The notes under the pieces: model-generated
The model's database searches: none
Told to the model about the DNA's origin: nothing
Seen by the model: only the letters and a program-made list of their open reading frames with translations
Source of the DNA: Phycicoccus avicenniae
Lineage (GTDB): Bacteria > Actinomycetota > Actinomycetes > Actinomycetales > Dermatophilaceae
Reading direction: 5' to 3'
Length of the DNA stretch: 64,000 nucleotides
Assembly: GCF_018139485.1 (NCBI RefSeq)
Contig: NZ_JAGSNF010000006.1
Coordinates: 119,928-183,927 of the forward strand
Position numbers and translations under genes: made by a program
Shown here: in pieces, positions 7,953 to 17,027 of the stretch
Layout: each line of letters begins with the position of its first letter
Position numbering within the stretch: the first letter of the stretch is position 1

Positions 7953-9425
7953 GTGAGCCAGGGAACCGAGGAGCGCGACGCGCCGACGACCGACGCCCCC
8001 GACCCCCGGCGCTGGCGGGTCCTCGGGGTCACCCTCACGGTCGGCTTCATGGTGCTGCTCGACGTGACGATCGTCAACGTCGCGATCCCCTCGGTCCGCA
8101 CCGGTCTCGACACCTCCGCCGGCACGATCCAGTGGGTCGTCTCCGGCTACGCGCTCGCCCTCGGGCTCGTCCTCGTCATCGGCGGCCGGCTCGGCGACGC
8201 CTACGGCCGGCGGCAGATGATGACCCTCGGCCTCACCGGGTTCGTCCTCTCCAGCGCCGTCGCCGGCCTCGCGCCGCACGTCGCCGTGCTCATCGGCGCG
8301 CGCCTCGTCCAGGGGTTCGCCGCCGGCCTGCTCACCCCGCAGAGCTCCGGGCTCATCCAGTCCCTCTTCCGGGGCCGCGAGCGCGGCGTCGCCTTCGGCC
8401 TCTTCGGCTTCACGGTGTCGGTGTCCTCCGCGATCGGCCCGATCCTCGGCGGCCTGCTCATCGCGGCCTTCGGCGAGGAGAACGGCTGGCGGTGGATCTT
8501 CCTCGTCAACGTGCCCATCGGCGCGGTCCTGCTCGTGGCCATCGCCCGGCTCGTCCCCGGCCGCGTCGAGTCCGACGGTCCGCGCGACACGCGCCTCGAC
8601 GTGCGCGGCGCGGTGCTCCTCGGCGCGACCGTCCTCGCCCTGCTCTACCCCGTCGTGAGCCTCGAGTCCGGCCAGCGGCTCCCCCTGCTGCTCCTCGTCC
8701 TCGTCCCGGTCCTCGGCACCGCCTTCGTCCGGCACGAGCGGGCCGTCGTCCGCCGCGACGGTGCCCCCCTGCTCGACCTGTCGCTCCTGCGCTCCACCCC
8801 TGGCTACGCCAGTGGCATCGTCATCGGCAGCCTGTACTTCACCGGCTTCACCGGCATCTTCCTCGTGCTCAGCGTGTACTTCCAGGACGGGCTCGGCTAC
8901 TCACCGCTGCAGGCGGGCCTGCTGCTCACCCCGTTCGCCGTCGGGTCCGCGGTCGCCTCCCCGCTCGCCGGCCGCCTCGTGAGCCGGGTCGGCCGACCGC
9001 TCACCGTCGGGTCGCTCGTCGTCATGATGGCCGGCCTCGTCGCCCTGGCCGTCGTCACGCCGTCGGCGCAGGACAGCCCCTGGATGTGGCTGCTCGTCGC
9101 CGGGCCGCTGCTCGTCGCCGGTCTCGGGGGCGGGGCGACGGTGTCGCCGAACATCACCCTGTCCCTCGACGAGGTCCCGCCCCGGATGGGCGGCGCCGCC
9201 GGCGGGGCGCTGCAGACCGGTCAGCGGATCGGCGCCGCGATCGGCGCGGCCGTCCTCATGACCGCGTATCAGGTCGCGGTGTCGCGGCTCGACGACCCGG
9301 GTGCGGCGCTGCGCTGGGCGCTCGGCACCTCGCTCGTCCTGCTCGGCGGCGCGCTAGCCGCGGCCGTGTGGTCCTGGCGGGTCGAGCCCGACTCGCGGGC
9401 GCCCGTCTCCCTTGCGGGGCGCTGA
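7953..9425 (+). CDS. MFS drug exporter, DHA2 (EmrB/QacA) family, 14 TM
   Basis: This 490-residue protein has about 14 hydrophobic segments. The N-terminal LDVTIVNVAIPSVRTGL is the DHA2 motif D1, and GGRLGDAYGRRQMM is MFS motif A between TM2 and TM3. It is a proton-driven exporter in the cytoplasmic membrane; the substrate cannot be read from sequence. The GTG start at 7953 is set by the -10 hexamer 6 nt upstream (leaderless). Its 3' end overlaps the convergent yczE-like gene by 157 bp. Confidence 0.92.
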   Translation: MSQGTEERDAPTTDAPDPRRWRVLGVTLTVGFMVLLDVTIVNVAIPSVRTGLDTSAGTIQWVVSGYALALGLVLVIGGRLGDAYGRRQMMTLGLTGFVLSSAVAGLAPHVAVLIGARLVQGFAAGLLTPQSSGLIQSLFRGRERGVAFGLFGFTVSVSSAIGPILGGLLIAAFGEENGWRWIFLVNVPIGAVLLVAIARLVPGRVESDGPRDTRLDVRGAVLLGATVLALLYPVVSLESGQRLPLLLLVLVPVLGTAFVRHERAVVRRDGAPLLDLSLLRSTPGYASGIVIGSLYFTGFTGIFLVLSVYFQDGLGYSPLQAGLLLTPFAVGSAVASPLAGRLVSRVGRPLTVGSLVVMMAGLVALAVVTPSAQDSPWMWLLVAGPLLVAGLGGGATVSPNITLSLDEVPPRMGGAAGGALQTGQRIGAAIGAAVLMTAYQVAVSRLDDPGAALRWALGTSLVLLGGALAAAVWSWRVEPDSRAPVSLAGR

Positions 9426-10099
9426 CCCGGGCGGTCGAGCCGCACCGTGAGCAGCGGCAGGAACGCCTGGACGACCGGGCCGATGAGCAGGGCGTACACG
9501 AGCGTGCCGACCCCGACGATGCCTCCGAGCAGCCACCCCACGGCGACGACGGTCACCTCGAGACCGGTCCGCACGAGCCGGATCGAGCGGCCGGTGCGCC
9601 GGGACAGCCCCGTCATGAGCCCGTCCCGCGGGCCGGGCCCCAGCTGGCTCCCGATGTAGAGCGCCCCGGCCAGCCCGTTGCCGACGACGCCGGCGAGCAG
9701 CATCGGCACCCGCACGGCGAGGTCCTCGACCGGTGGCACGAGGGCGAGCGTCGCGTCGGTCGCGACCCCGACGACGACGGCGTTCGCGAGCGTGCCGAGC
9801 CCGGGCCACTGCCGCAGCGGGACCCACAGCAGCAGGATGACGAACGAGCTGAGCACGACCATCTGCCCGTACGACATCGGGACGTGCTGGATGAGGCCGA
9901 AGGTGAACACGCCCCACGGCTCGAGACCCAGCCCGGCCCGGAGGATGAGCGCCATCGTCGCGCCGAAGAGGACGAGGCCGACGACCAGCTGGACGAGGCG
10001 GCGCGGGAGGCGGCCGGCGCGCAGCTGCTCGAGCGGGGTCATCGGCACGAGGTCGACGCGGCGGGTCGGCGCGCTGCGCAGGCGCTGGATCGGGGTCAC
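9269..10099 (-). CDS. yczE: YczE/YitT-type integral membrane protein
   Basis: This 276-residue protein (GTG start) has five or six TM segments. Family landmarks are FGATMALILRAGLGLEPWGVF, YIGSQLGPGPRDGLMTGL and VRTGLEVTVVAVGWLLGG. In Bacillus-type genomes YczE sits divergently beside the MocR-type regulator YczR, exactly as here, so a jointly regulated transport role is inferred; the substrate is unknown. The GTG at 10099 is preferred because a -10-like hexamer lies 6 nt upstream and because upstream frames would run into the regulator gene. The last 50 or so residues (after RLDRPGQR) are antisense to the MFS gene and look unstructured. Confidence 0.82.
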   Translation of the reverse strand: MTPIQRLRSAPTRRVDLVPMTPLEQLRAGRLPRRLVQLVVGLVLFGATMALILRAGLGLEPWGVFTFGLIQHVPMSYGQMVVLSSFVILLLWVPLRQWPGLGTLANAVVVGVATDATLALVPPVEDLAVRVPMLLAGVVGNGLAGALYIGSQLGPGPRDGLMTGLSRRTGRSIRLVRTGLEVTVVAVGWLLGGIVGVGTLVYALLIGPVVQAFLPLLTVRLDRPGQRPARETGARESGSTRQDHTAAASAPPSRTSEVPSAQRSAAPGSSSRDTAT

Positions 10100-10105
10100 C
10101 CGACC

Positions 10106-10111
10106 AGTGTG
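10106..10111 (-). promoter_or_regulatory. -10-like hexamer of yczE
   Basis: On the minus strand CACACT lies exactly 6 nt before the GTG at 10099. It is a weak hexamer and is supported mainly by spacing. Confidence 0.35.
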
Positions 10112-10117
10112 CGCCGA

Positions 10118-10158
10118 AGTGGCCTGCCGATCGAGGGCCATTCGTGGGACAGTGGCCT
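10118..10158. promoter_or_regulatory. Candidate MocR operator: two direct AGTGGCCT repeats with an inverted half-site
   Basis: AGTGGCCT occurs at 10118-10125 and 10151-10158, 33 bp apart, with an inverted imperfect copy (GGGCCATT, 10135-10142) midway. Direct repeats about three helical turns apart resemble the operators of the MocR regulators GabR and PdxR. The second repeat overlaps the predicted -10 of the regulator gene. Confidence 0.5.
10148..10153 (+). promoter_or_regulatory. -10 hexamer of the MocR regulator gene
   Basis: GACAGT lies 7 nt before the ATG at 10161 without a ribosome binding site. It overlaps one operator half-site, consistent with autorepression. Confidence 0.45.
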
Positions 10159-10160
10159 CC

Positions 10161-11618
10161 ATGGCCTCCCCCGCTCCCACGGTGAGCGCGACGCGGACCG
10201 CCCGGCTCGTCGGCGACGTCACGAGCACCAGGCCGGTCTACCGCGCACTCGCCGACGCGCTGCGGCTCACCGTCGCCGACGGCCGGATCGCCCCCGGCAC
10301 CCGGCTGCCGAGCGAGCGGGACCTCACCCACGCCCTGGGCCTGAGCCGCACGACCGTCACCCGGGCCTACGACGTCCTGCGCGACACCGGCTACCTGCGC
10401 TCGGTCCGGGGGTCGGGCTCGGTCGCCACGCTCCCGACCGGGGTCGTCCACCGCGGCTCCGGCGGGCTGTTCCCGGGAGACGTGGCGGACGGGGTCCTCG
10501 ACCTCACGTGCGCCGCGCCCCGGGCCCCCGCCGGCATCGTCGAGGCCTACGAGCGGGCCGTCGAACGGCTGCCCTCCTACCTCGGCGGCACCGGGTACCT
10601 CACGTACGGCCTGCCGGAGCTGCGGGAGGCCCTCGCCGAGCGGTACACGGCCCGCGGGGTGCCGACGCGCGCCGAGGACGTCCTCGTCACCTCGGGGGCG
10701 GTCGCGGGGCTCGGCGTCGTCCTGCGGGCGCTGGTCTCCCCCGGCGACCGGGTGCTCGTCGAGGACCCGACCTACCCCAACACCCTCGACCTGCTCCGGG
10801 GCGGCGGCGCCCGGCTGCGGACGCTGCCGGTCGACCCCGACGGCTGGGACCTCGACGACGCCGATCGGGTGGCTCGGTCCGCCGCCGCCCGGGCCGCGGT
10901 CCTCGTCCCCGACTTCCACAACCCCACCGGCGCCCTCCTCGACGACGAGGGCCGCGCTCGGCTCGCGGCCGCGCTCCGGTCGGCCGGGACCGTCCCCGTC
11001 GTCGACGAGACCATCGCCGAGATCGACCTCATCGGTGGGCCGATGGCGCTGCCCCTCGCCGCGCACGCCCCGGAGGCCGTCTCCGTCGGCAGCGCCTCGA
11101 AGTCGCACTGGGGCGGGCTGCGCACCGGGTGGGTCCGCGCCCCGCACGGACGGATGCGGGACCTCGTCGAGGCCCGTGTCGCGAGCGACCTCGGTGCGCC
11201 CGTGCTCGAGCAGCTCGTCCATCTCGAGCTCCTGCGGGCCTGTCCCGGCCTCACCGAGGACCGACGCACCGATCTCGTCGCCGCCCGCGACGCGGCGGCC
11301 ACCGCCCTGCGTGCGCAGCTGCCCGAGGTCCGCTTCACGCCGGCCCGGGGCGGGCTGTCGCTGTGGTGCGAGCTGCCGCCCGGCACGAGTGCATCACGGG
11401 TCGCGGTCGCCGCCGAGCCCGAGGGGCTGCTCCTCGCGCCGGGACCCCGGTTCGCGGTCGAGGGCGGCCTCGACCGCTGGCTCCGGCTGCCGCACGTGCT
11501 GCCCGCGGAGGCGATGACCGACGCGGTGGGCCGGCTGGCCCGCGCGGTCCACGCGGTGGCGGGCCGAGGGCCGGACCCGGCCGACCGGCGCCGCCCGGTC
11601 CGTCCCCTCGTCGCGTGA
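10161..11618 (+). CDS. MocR-type (GntR-HTH/aminotransferase) transcriptional regulator, YczR-like
   Basis: This 485-residue protein has an N-terminal GntR winged helix (about residues 25-95: PGTRLPSERDLTHALGLSRTTVTRAYDVL) followed by a fold-type I aminotransferase domain. The PLP region is intact: DFHNPTGA for the Asn/Asp contacts, VDETIAEIDL for the pyridine-binding Asp, and SASKSHWGGLRTGW with the candidate Schiff-base Lys. MocR regulators sense PLP-bound ligands. Its divergent partner yczE is the likely target, together with its own promoter. Upstream extensions of the frame are antisense to yczE, so the ATG at 10161 is chosen. Confidence 0.9.
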   Translation: MASPAPTVSATRTARLVGDVTSTRPVYRALADALRLTVADGRIAPGTRLPSERDLTHALGLSRTTVTRAYDVLRDTGYLRSVRGSGSVATLPTGVVHRGSGGLFPGDVADGVLDLTCAAPRAPAGIVEAYERAVERLPSYLGGTGYLTYGLPELREALAERYTARGVPTRAEDVLVTSGAVAGLGVVLRALVSPGDRVLVEDPTYPNTLDLLRGGGARLRTLPVDPDGWDLDDADRVARSAAARAAVLVPDFHNPTGALLDDEGRARLAAALRSAGTVPVVDETIAEIDLIGGPMALPLAAHAPEAVSVGSASKSHWGGLRTGWVRAPHGRMRDLVEARVASDLGAPVLEQLVHLELLRACPGLTEDRRTDLVAARDAAATALRAQLPEVRFTPARGGLSLWCELPPGTSASRVAVAAEPEGLLLAPGPRFAVEGGLDRWLRLPHVLPAEAMTDAVGRLARAVHAVAGRGPDPADRRRPVRPLVA

Positions 11619-11661
11619 CACGACCCGACGGCGGCGTGCGCGGGTTCGTCCCGCGCGCCGA

Positions 11662-11667
11662 TATCGT
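11662..11667 (+). promoter_or_regulatory. -10 hexamer of tesB
   Basis: TATCGT lies 6 nt before the GTG start at 11674. No ribosome binding site is present, so the transcript is probably leaderless. Confidence 0.55.
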
Positions 11668-11673
11668 GACGCC

Positions 11674-12645
11674 GTGACCCCGCAGCCGCCGCCCGTCGAC
11701 CCGCTCGAGGACCTCCTCGCCACGCTCGACCTCGAGGAGCTCGGCTCGGCGCGGGTCAGCGTCCAGCCCCGGGAGGGCTCCCCCGACCCGGCGATCGAGC
11801 TGCCGGAGACCTTCGCGGAGGACATCACCCTCTTCCGCGGCCAGAGCCAGCGTCAGCCGCACGGGCGGGTCTTCGGCGGTCAGGTGCTCGCCCAGGGCGT
11901 CGTCGCCTCGGGCCGCACCGTCGCCGCCACCGACCCCGGGCGGCGGCTGCACTCGATCCACGCGTACTTCATGCGGCCCGGGGACGACACCCAGCCGATC
12001 ACCTTCAGCGTCGAGCGGATGCGCGACGGCCGGTCGTTCTCGACCCGGCGGGTGCACGCGATCCAGCACGGCAAGCCGATCCTGTCGATGAGCGCCTCGT
12101 TCCAGTCCCCCGACGGCGGCCTCGACCACGAGGACGAGATGCCGGACGTCCCCCCGGCCGAGACGCTGCGCTCGCTCGCCGACGTGTTCGCCGGCGTCGA
12201 CGACCCCCGGGCCAAGCACCTCTCCCGCCGCGCCGTCGAGCTACGCCACGTCGAGGGGAACATCTTCGCCGAGCCCCCGGCCGAGGCCTCCGCGTACCAG
12301 CACGTGTGGATGCGGACCGTCGGGTCGCTGCCGGACGACCCGCTCGTCCACGAGGCCGTCCTCGCCTACGCCTCGGACTACTCGCTGCTCGAGACCATCC
12401 TGCGCCGGCACCGGCTGCCGTGGACGACGCCCGGGCTGAAGATGGCGAGCCTGGACCACGCGATGTGGTTCCACCGCCCGGCCCGGGCCGACGACTGGGT
12501 CCTCTACGCGCAGAGCTCGCCGTCGGCCCAGAGCGGCCGCGGGCTCGGCATCGGGCGGATGTTCTCCGCCGACGGGGTCCTCGTCGCGAGCGTCGCCCAG
12601 GAGGGCATGGTCCGCGTCCCGGAGGGCCTCACCCCTCGTCCGTGA
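11674..12645 (+). CDS. tesB: Acyl-CoA thioesterase II
   Basis: This 323-residue protein is a double hot-dog TesB thioesterase that hydrolyses acyl-CoA to free acid and CoA in the cytoplasm. Family landmarks are FRGQSQRQPHGRVFGGQVLAQ near residues 53-73, the HSIHAYFMRPGD segment, and the C-terminal LDHAMWFHRP (catalytic Asp) and QEGMVR (catalytic Gln). The GTG at 11674 fits a leaderless start. The 3' end overlaps the convergent ABC gene by 17 bp. Confidence 0.93.
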   Translation: MTPQPPPVDPLEDLLATLDLEELGSARVSVQPREGSPDPAIELPETFAEDITLFRGQSQRQPHGRVFGGQVLAQGVVASGRTVAATDPGRRLHSIHAYFMRPGDDTQPITFSVERMRDGRSFSTRRVHAIQHGKPILSMSASFQSPDGGLDHEDEMPDVPPAETLRSLADVFAGVDDPRAKHLSRRAVELRHVEGNIFAEPPAEASAYQHVWMRTVGSLPDDPLVHEAVLAYASDYSLLETILRRHRLPWTTPGLKMASLDHAMWFHRPARADDWVLYAQSSPSAQSGRGLGIGRMFSADGVLVASVAQEGMVRVPEGLTPRP

Positions 12646-13324
12646 CGACCCCGTCGGCGATCGTGAGCACCCGGTCGGCGAGGCCGAGCAGCGCGGGGTC
12701 GTGCGTCGTGACGACCGTCGTCATCGACTCCTCGACGGCCAGCCTCGCGATGAGCGACATCACCTCGCGCCCCGTCTCGGAGTCGAGCTGCCCCGTCGGC
12801 TCGTCCGCGAGCAGCAGTCGGGGCCGGGACACGAGCGCCCGGGCGAGCGCCACCCGCTGCTGCTGACCGCCGGACAGCTCGTCCGGCCGGTGCTCCCCGT
12901 GTCCGCCGAGGCCCACCCGGTCCAGGACCGCGCCGACGCGCCGTTCGCGCTCCTGCGGCTCCGTCCCGCGCAGCCGCAGCGGCACCCCGACGTTCTCCCG
13001 GGCGGTGAGGACCGGGACGAGCCCGAAGGACTGGAAGACGTGGGCGACCGGCCCGCGGCGCAGGGCGAGGAGATCGTCGTCGGACATCGCCGTCACCACC
13101 TCGTCGTCGAGACGGACCGTCCCGGCGTCGCACCGGTCGAGGCCGCCGACGACGTTGAGCAGCGTCGTCTTGCCCGAGCCCGAGCGTCCCCGGACCGCGA
13201 CGAGCTCACCCGGCCGGACCGTGAACCCGACCCCGCGCAGGGCCCGCACCGCCGTCGGGCCCGCGCCGTACGTCCGGTGCACGCCCTCGACCGCGACCCG
13301 CATCCCGGTCCCGTCGCCGCTCAT
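12629..13324 (-). CDS. ABC transporter ATP-binding protein (MacB/LolD type)
   Basis: This 231-residue ATPase has Walker A GRSGSGKTT, signature LSGGQQQRVALARAL and Walker B LLLADEPTGQLDSETG. The TGQLDS wording is typical of LolD/MacB-like ATPases that power FtsX-type mechanotransmission rather than import. It starts with an ATG overlapping the stop of the upstream ATPase gene by 4 nt and closes a four-gene operon with two FtsX-like permeases. It is cytoplasmic, and the exported substrate or process is unknown. Confidence 0.9.
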   Translation of the reverse strand: MSGDGTGMRVAVEGVHRTYGAGPTAVRALRGVGFTVRPGELVAVRGRSGSGKTTLLNVVGGLDRCDAGTVRLDDEVVTAMSDDDLLALRRGPVAHVFQSFGLVPVLTARENVGVPLRLRGTEPQERERRVGAVLDRVGLGGHGEHRPDELSGGQQQRVALARALVSRPRLLLADEPTGQLDSETGREVMSLIARLAVEESMTTVVTTHDPALLGLADRVLTIADGVVTDEG

Positions 13325-14244
13325 GCGCCCTCCTTCCCGTCGACGCCGTCGTGCCCGGGTCGGACGGCGATGTGGTCGGGCTCGAGGTCGAGCCGCACCC
13401 GGTCGCGCAGCCCGAGCCGACCGGTGAACGCGGCCGGCAGCTGGAGGCGACCCGCCCGGTCGAGGACGGCGTACTCCTCGGCGACGAGCCCGGCCTCGCC
13501 GTCCCGGCGGAGCACCTCGGTCGAGGTCCGTCCGTCCCGGATGCCGACGGTCCGCGCGACGTGCTCGCTGACCAGTGGGTCGTGGGTCACGACGAGGACG
13601 GTCGTCCCGAGGTCCTCGTTGGCCCGGCGGACCGCCTCGAACACCTCGTCGCTGCTCCGGCTGTCGAGCTCGCCCGTCGGCTCGTCGGCGAGCAGCACCC
13701 GTGGGGAGTTCGCGACGGCGACACCGAGGGCGACCCGCTGCTGCTGGCCGCCGGAGAGCTCGGCGGGGCGACGGTCGGCGACGTCTCCCACCCCGAGGAC
13801 GTCGAGGACCTCCCGGGCCCGGCGCGGCCGCTCCCGGCGGCCGACCCCGGCGAGGAGCATCGGGAGGCCGACGTTCTCGGCGGCGGTGAGGTAGGGCAGC
13901 AGGTTGGCGGCGGCCTGCTGGAAGAGGAAGCCGACGGTGTGCCGGCGGTAGCGCAGCCGGGCGCGCCGGTCGGTGCTCGACAGGTCGTGCCCCGCGACCC
14001 GGGCCACGCCGGCGCTCGGGGTGTCGAGGCCGGAGAGGATGGTGAGCAGGGTCGACTTGCCCGACCCGGAGGCGCCGACGAGCGCGACGAGGTCGCCCCG
14101 CTCGACGCGCAGGTCGAGACCCTGGAGGGCGACGACCTCGATCCCCTCGGTGCGGTAGATCCGCACGAGGTTGTCGCAGAGGATGTCCGGCTCCTCGTGC
14201 GGGGCGGCGGGGCGGGCCGCCCCGGGTGACGTCGTGGTCGTCAT
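13321..14244 (-). CDS. ABC transporter ATP-binding protein with C-terminal AbrB-like segment
   Basis: This 307-residue protein has a normal MacB-type ATPase (Walker A GASGSGKST near residue 60, LSGGQQQRVALGVA, LLADEPTGELDS). After the H-loop an extra 60 residues follow. Within them AVLDRAGRLQLPAAF and LGLRDRVRLDLEPDHIAV read like a SpoVT/AbrB swapped-hairpin fold (...D..GRI.LP......G...GD.V.L). In AbrB proteins that fold dimerises and can bind DNA; in the ATPase it may serve oligomerisation. Start and stop overlap the neighbouring genes, so translation is coupled. Confidence 0.88.
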   Translation of the reverse strand: MTTTTSPGAARPAAPHEEPDILCDNLVRIYRTEGIEVVALQGLDLRVERGDLVALVGASGSGKSTLLTILSGLDTPSAGVARVAGHDLSSTDRRARLRYRRHTVGFLFQQAAANLLPYLTAAENVGLPMLLAGVGRRERPRRAREVLDVLGVGDVADRRPAELSGGQQQRVALGVAVANSPRVLLADEPTGELDSRSSDEVFEAVRRANEDLGTTVLVVTHDPLVSEHVARTVGIRDGRTSTEVLRRDGEAGLVAEEYAVLDRAGRLQLPAAFTGRLGLRDRVRLDLEPDHIAVRPGHDGVDGKEGA

Positions 14245-17027
14245 GCCGTGTCTCCTCTGCGCAGGTGGTCGGCGAGCGGGCCGCGCCGCGCGGCGGCGGC
14301 GTCGAGGACGAGGGCGAGGCCGCCGAGGGCGGTGATGCCCGCGGCGACCCCGAGCGCGACGAGCGGGCTCGGGTCGAGGGGCGGGCGGGTGAGCGACCCC
14401 GTGAACGGCGCGAGGTCGAGCGCCGGGGCGACGAGGGTCGGGCCGAGCAGCCCGACGGCGGCCCCGGCGAGCCCCCCGAGGGCGACGACGGGCAGCACCT
14501 CGACCCAGGCGAGTGCGCGGTCGCGCCCGCGGGGCAGTCCCATCGTCCGGAGCCGGGCGACCGCCGCGGCCCGCTCGGCGCGGGAGGCCACGAGGAGCAG
14601 GAGCAGCGCGACGAGGGTGAGGGCCGCCGCGAGGACGGCACCGACGAGGTAAGTCCCCGTGACGAGCCGCGGCAGGGCCAGCCCGGCGACGTCCGCACGG
14701 ACCGCGTCCGCCGAGACGACGCCCGAGACCCGGCCGCTGGGGGTCAGTTCCGCCGGGTCCTCCGCCGCGCCGAGGAGGGCACGGGCGCCGGCCGAGTCGA
14801 GGAAGGCGGTGTCGGCGCGGACGGCCGGCACCGGGTCCTGGAGCGCGTCGAGGTCGACGAGGACGGCGGGGGCGGACCGTCCGTCGACGACCCGGACGAG
14901 GTCGGAGTCCCTCGACACGACGCGGATCGGGACCCGCTGACCCCGCACGACGAGGTCGGCCGTGCCGGGAGCGAGGCCGGGACCGCCGAGGACCGGGACG
15001 GGGCCGTCCTGTCCCTCGGCCGGGGCGTCCGGGACGGCGAGCGCGGTCCCCTCGACGAGGGCGCCGTACGCGGCGACGTCGGTCGCGACGAGGACGACGG
15101 GCGTCGACTCCCCCGCGAGGACGACCTCGGCGGCCTCGACGTACGCCGGGAGCACGGAGCCGACGCCGGGGCGGGCGAGGAGGGCCTCGACGTCCTCGGG
15201 GTCCAGGCGCAGGGCGTCGACCCGGCCCTCCGCCCCGACCGTGCGGAGCGCGGCGGTCTCCCGCTCCGTGTCCAGCGTGAGCGTCAGCTGCGCGAGGAGG
15301 GTGAGCACGGCCGCGCCGACGACGACGGTGACGACGGGCAGGGCGCCGCGCGCCCCGCCCCGGGCCGACCGGGCGAGTCCGAGGAAGGCGACGAGGCCCC
15401 TGCGGCGGGCTGCGACCCCGGCCGCACGTCGCGCGAGCGGCGGGAGCACACGGAGGACGACGAGCGCGGCAGCGGCGGCGACGAGGACCGGGACGAGGGC
15501 GGCGAACCAGTCCTGACGACCCGAGGCGATCTCCGCCCCGCGGGAGCGGACCGTCGTCACGGCGAGGACCGCGAGGACGACGACGCCTGCCTCGCCGACG
15601 GCCCGGCGCAGGACGCGGACGACGCGGACCCGTCGGGCCGCGTGCGATCCCGGGTCCCGACGCTCTCGCGCACGCACCCCGACGACGAGCGCCAGCGCCC
15701 CGGCCAGTGCGGGGACGAGGGCGACGACCGACACCTGGACGAGCGCGGTGCGGCCGGTCGTCCCCGGGAGCGCGATGGCAGCGGCGACGGCTCCCGCCGC
15801 CGCCGCGAGGACCACGGGGAGGACGGGCCCGACCGCCCCCGTGACGAGCAGCCGGCGCAGCGACCCGCCGCGCGCCCGCAGGAGTGCCGTCTCGGCCTCC
15901 CGGCGAGCGAGGGCGACGAGCGCGGTGAGAGCGAGGACGAGCACCGTGAGGGCGGTGAGACCGGTCGTCGCGAAGCCCGTCATGACGGCCGTCGCAGCGA
16001 GCGCCGTCGCGTGCTCGTCGACGAGCCCGCCGAGGCCGGTCGTCGTGGTGAGGGTCCGTCCTGGCACGCTGCGCAGCCGTGGGTCGGTGTCGAGCCGTGT
16101 GACGAGCGCGCGCACCGACCCCACGTCCCGGGTCCGGACGCGGCCGGCGTCGACCGGGTAGCGCCAGCTCGCAGCGAGCACGGGCGACCCCGCGTCGCGT
16201 GGCACGCCCGGCCCGGCGCGCCACAGGGCGTCCGACAGCGCCCCGTAGCTCGCGACGTCCGCGACGAGCGCCGCCTCCTCGGTGACCCCGCCGAGCGGGT
16301 CGGGGATCGCGGCGAGGCCGGCCATCCGGGGCTCGGCGGCCCAGAAGCCGTCCCCGGGGTCGAGCGGGGTGAAGGTCCCGGTGACGACGACCCGGACGGG
16401 GTCCGCGGTGCCCTCCGGGACGGCGTCGACGACGTCCCCGACCGCGACTCCCCAGGCGCGGGCGGTGGCGGCGGCGAGGGCGACCGGGACGACCCGGACG
16501 GGGTGCCGGGTCCCCCCGGCCCGCGTGGTTCCGGTGTCGTTCGCCGGCCCGGGCGCCCCGCCGTCGACCCAGCGGACGTGCGCGTCGAGCCCGCTCTGCG
16601 CCCGGAGCACGGCCCGGGTGGTGTCGGGGCGCAGCGGCGTGCCGCCGGGCCGGAGGAGGGCCGCGGGCTCGGACTGGGCGGCCCAGGTCGGCATCCCGAG
16701 GAGGCCGGACACCTCGGGCCCGAGGACGTCGCGCAGGACGGCGTCGACGGCCTCGAAGGGGGCGACCGGGCCCTCCCGCGGCGGGTCGGCCGTCGCCGGC
16801 GGGCCGAGCGGGCGCGACGGCGGCGAGGTCACCCCGACCTCGCGGGCGGCCGCCGGTGCACCGGCGAGGAGGTCGCCGAGGGCGGCGTCTGCGCTGCGGT
16901 CCACGACCCGGGGGCCGGTGACGAGGAACGCGCCGGCGAGCAGGCCCAGGACCGCCATGAGCGCGACCGGCCCCCGGACTGCGGCGAGCCCACGGACGAG
17001 GAGGGTGCGGGTTCTCGGCCCGGTCAC
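14241..17027 (-). CDS. FtsX-like ABC transporter permease
   Basis: This 928-residue membrane protein has an N-terminal TM at about 15-40 (VALMAVLGLLAGAFLVTGPRVVD), a long extracytoplasmic region, and clusters of TM helices in the middle and at the C-terminus. The ARREAETALLRARGGSLRRLLV and SRAERAAAVARLRTMGLPRG segments are typical of FtsX domains, suggesting two FtsX repeats. Family members couple ATP hydrolysis to export or to extracellular protein remodelling. The gene overlaps both neighbours by 4 nt. Confidence 0.85.
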   Translation of the reverse strand: MTGPRTRTLLVRGLAAVRGPVALMAVLGLLAGAFLVTGPRVVDRSADAALGDLLAGAPAAAREVGVTSPPSRPLGPPATADPPREGPVAPFEAVDAVLRDVLGPEVSGLLGMPTWAAQSEPAALLRPGGTPLRPDTTRAVLRAQSGLDAHVRWVDGGAPGPANDTGTTRAGGTRHPVRVVPVALAAATARAWGVAVGDVVDAVPEGTADPVRVVVTGTFTPLDPGDGFWAAEPRMAGLAAIPDPLGGVTEEAALVADVASYGALSDALWRAGPGVPRDAGSPVLAASWRYPVDAGRVRTRDVGSVRALVTRLDTDPRLRSVPGRTLTTTTGLGGLVDEHATALAATAVMTGFATTGLTALTVLVLALTALVALARREAETALLRARGGSLRRLLVTGAVGPVLPVVLAAAAGAVAAAIALPGTTGRTALVQVSVVALVPALAGALALVVGVRARERRDPGSHAARRVRVVRVLRRAVGEAGVVVLAVLAVTTVRSRGAEIASGRQDWFAALVPVLVAAAAALVVLRVLPPLARRAAGVAARRRGLVAFLGLARSARGGARGALPVVTVVVGAAVLTLLAQLTLTLDTERETAALRTVGAEGRVDALRLDPEDVEALLARPGVGSVLPAYVEAAEVVLAGESTPVVLVATDVAAYGALVEGTALAVPDAPAEGQDGPVPVLGGPGLAPGTADLVVRGQRVPIRVVSRDSDLVRVVDGRSAPAVLVDLDALQDPVPAVRADTAFLDSAGARALLGAAEDPAELTPSGRVSGVVSADAVRADVAGLALPRLVTGTYLVGAVLAAALTLVALLLLLVASRAERAAAVARLRTMGLPRGRDRALAWVEVLPVVALGGLAGAAVGLLGPTLVAPALDLAPFTGSLTRPPLDPSPLVALGVAAGITALGGLALVLDAAAARRGPLADHLRRGDTA

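Noticed and set aside
7313..11677. A 1454-codon plus-strand open frame across livK, MFS, yczE and the MocR gene.
   Set aside because: It is antisense or out of frame to well-supported genes and reads as low-complexity Arg/Pro/Ala, the usual shadow of GC-rich codons.
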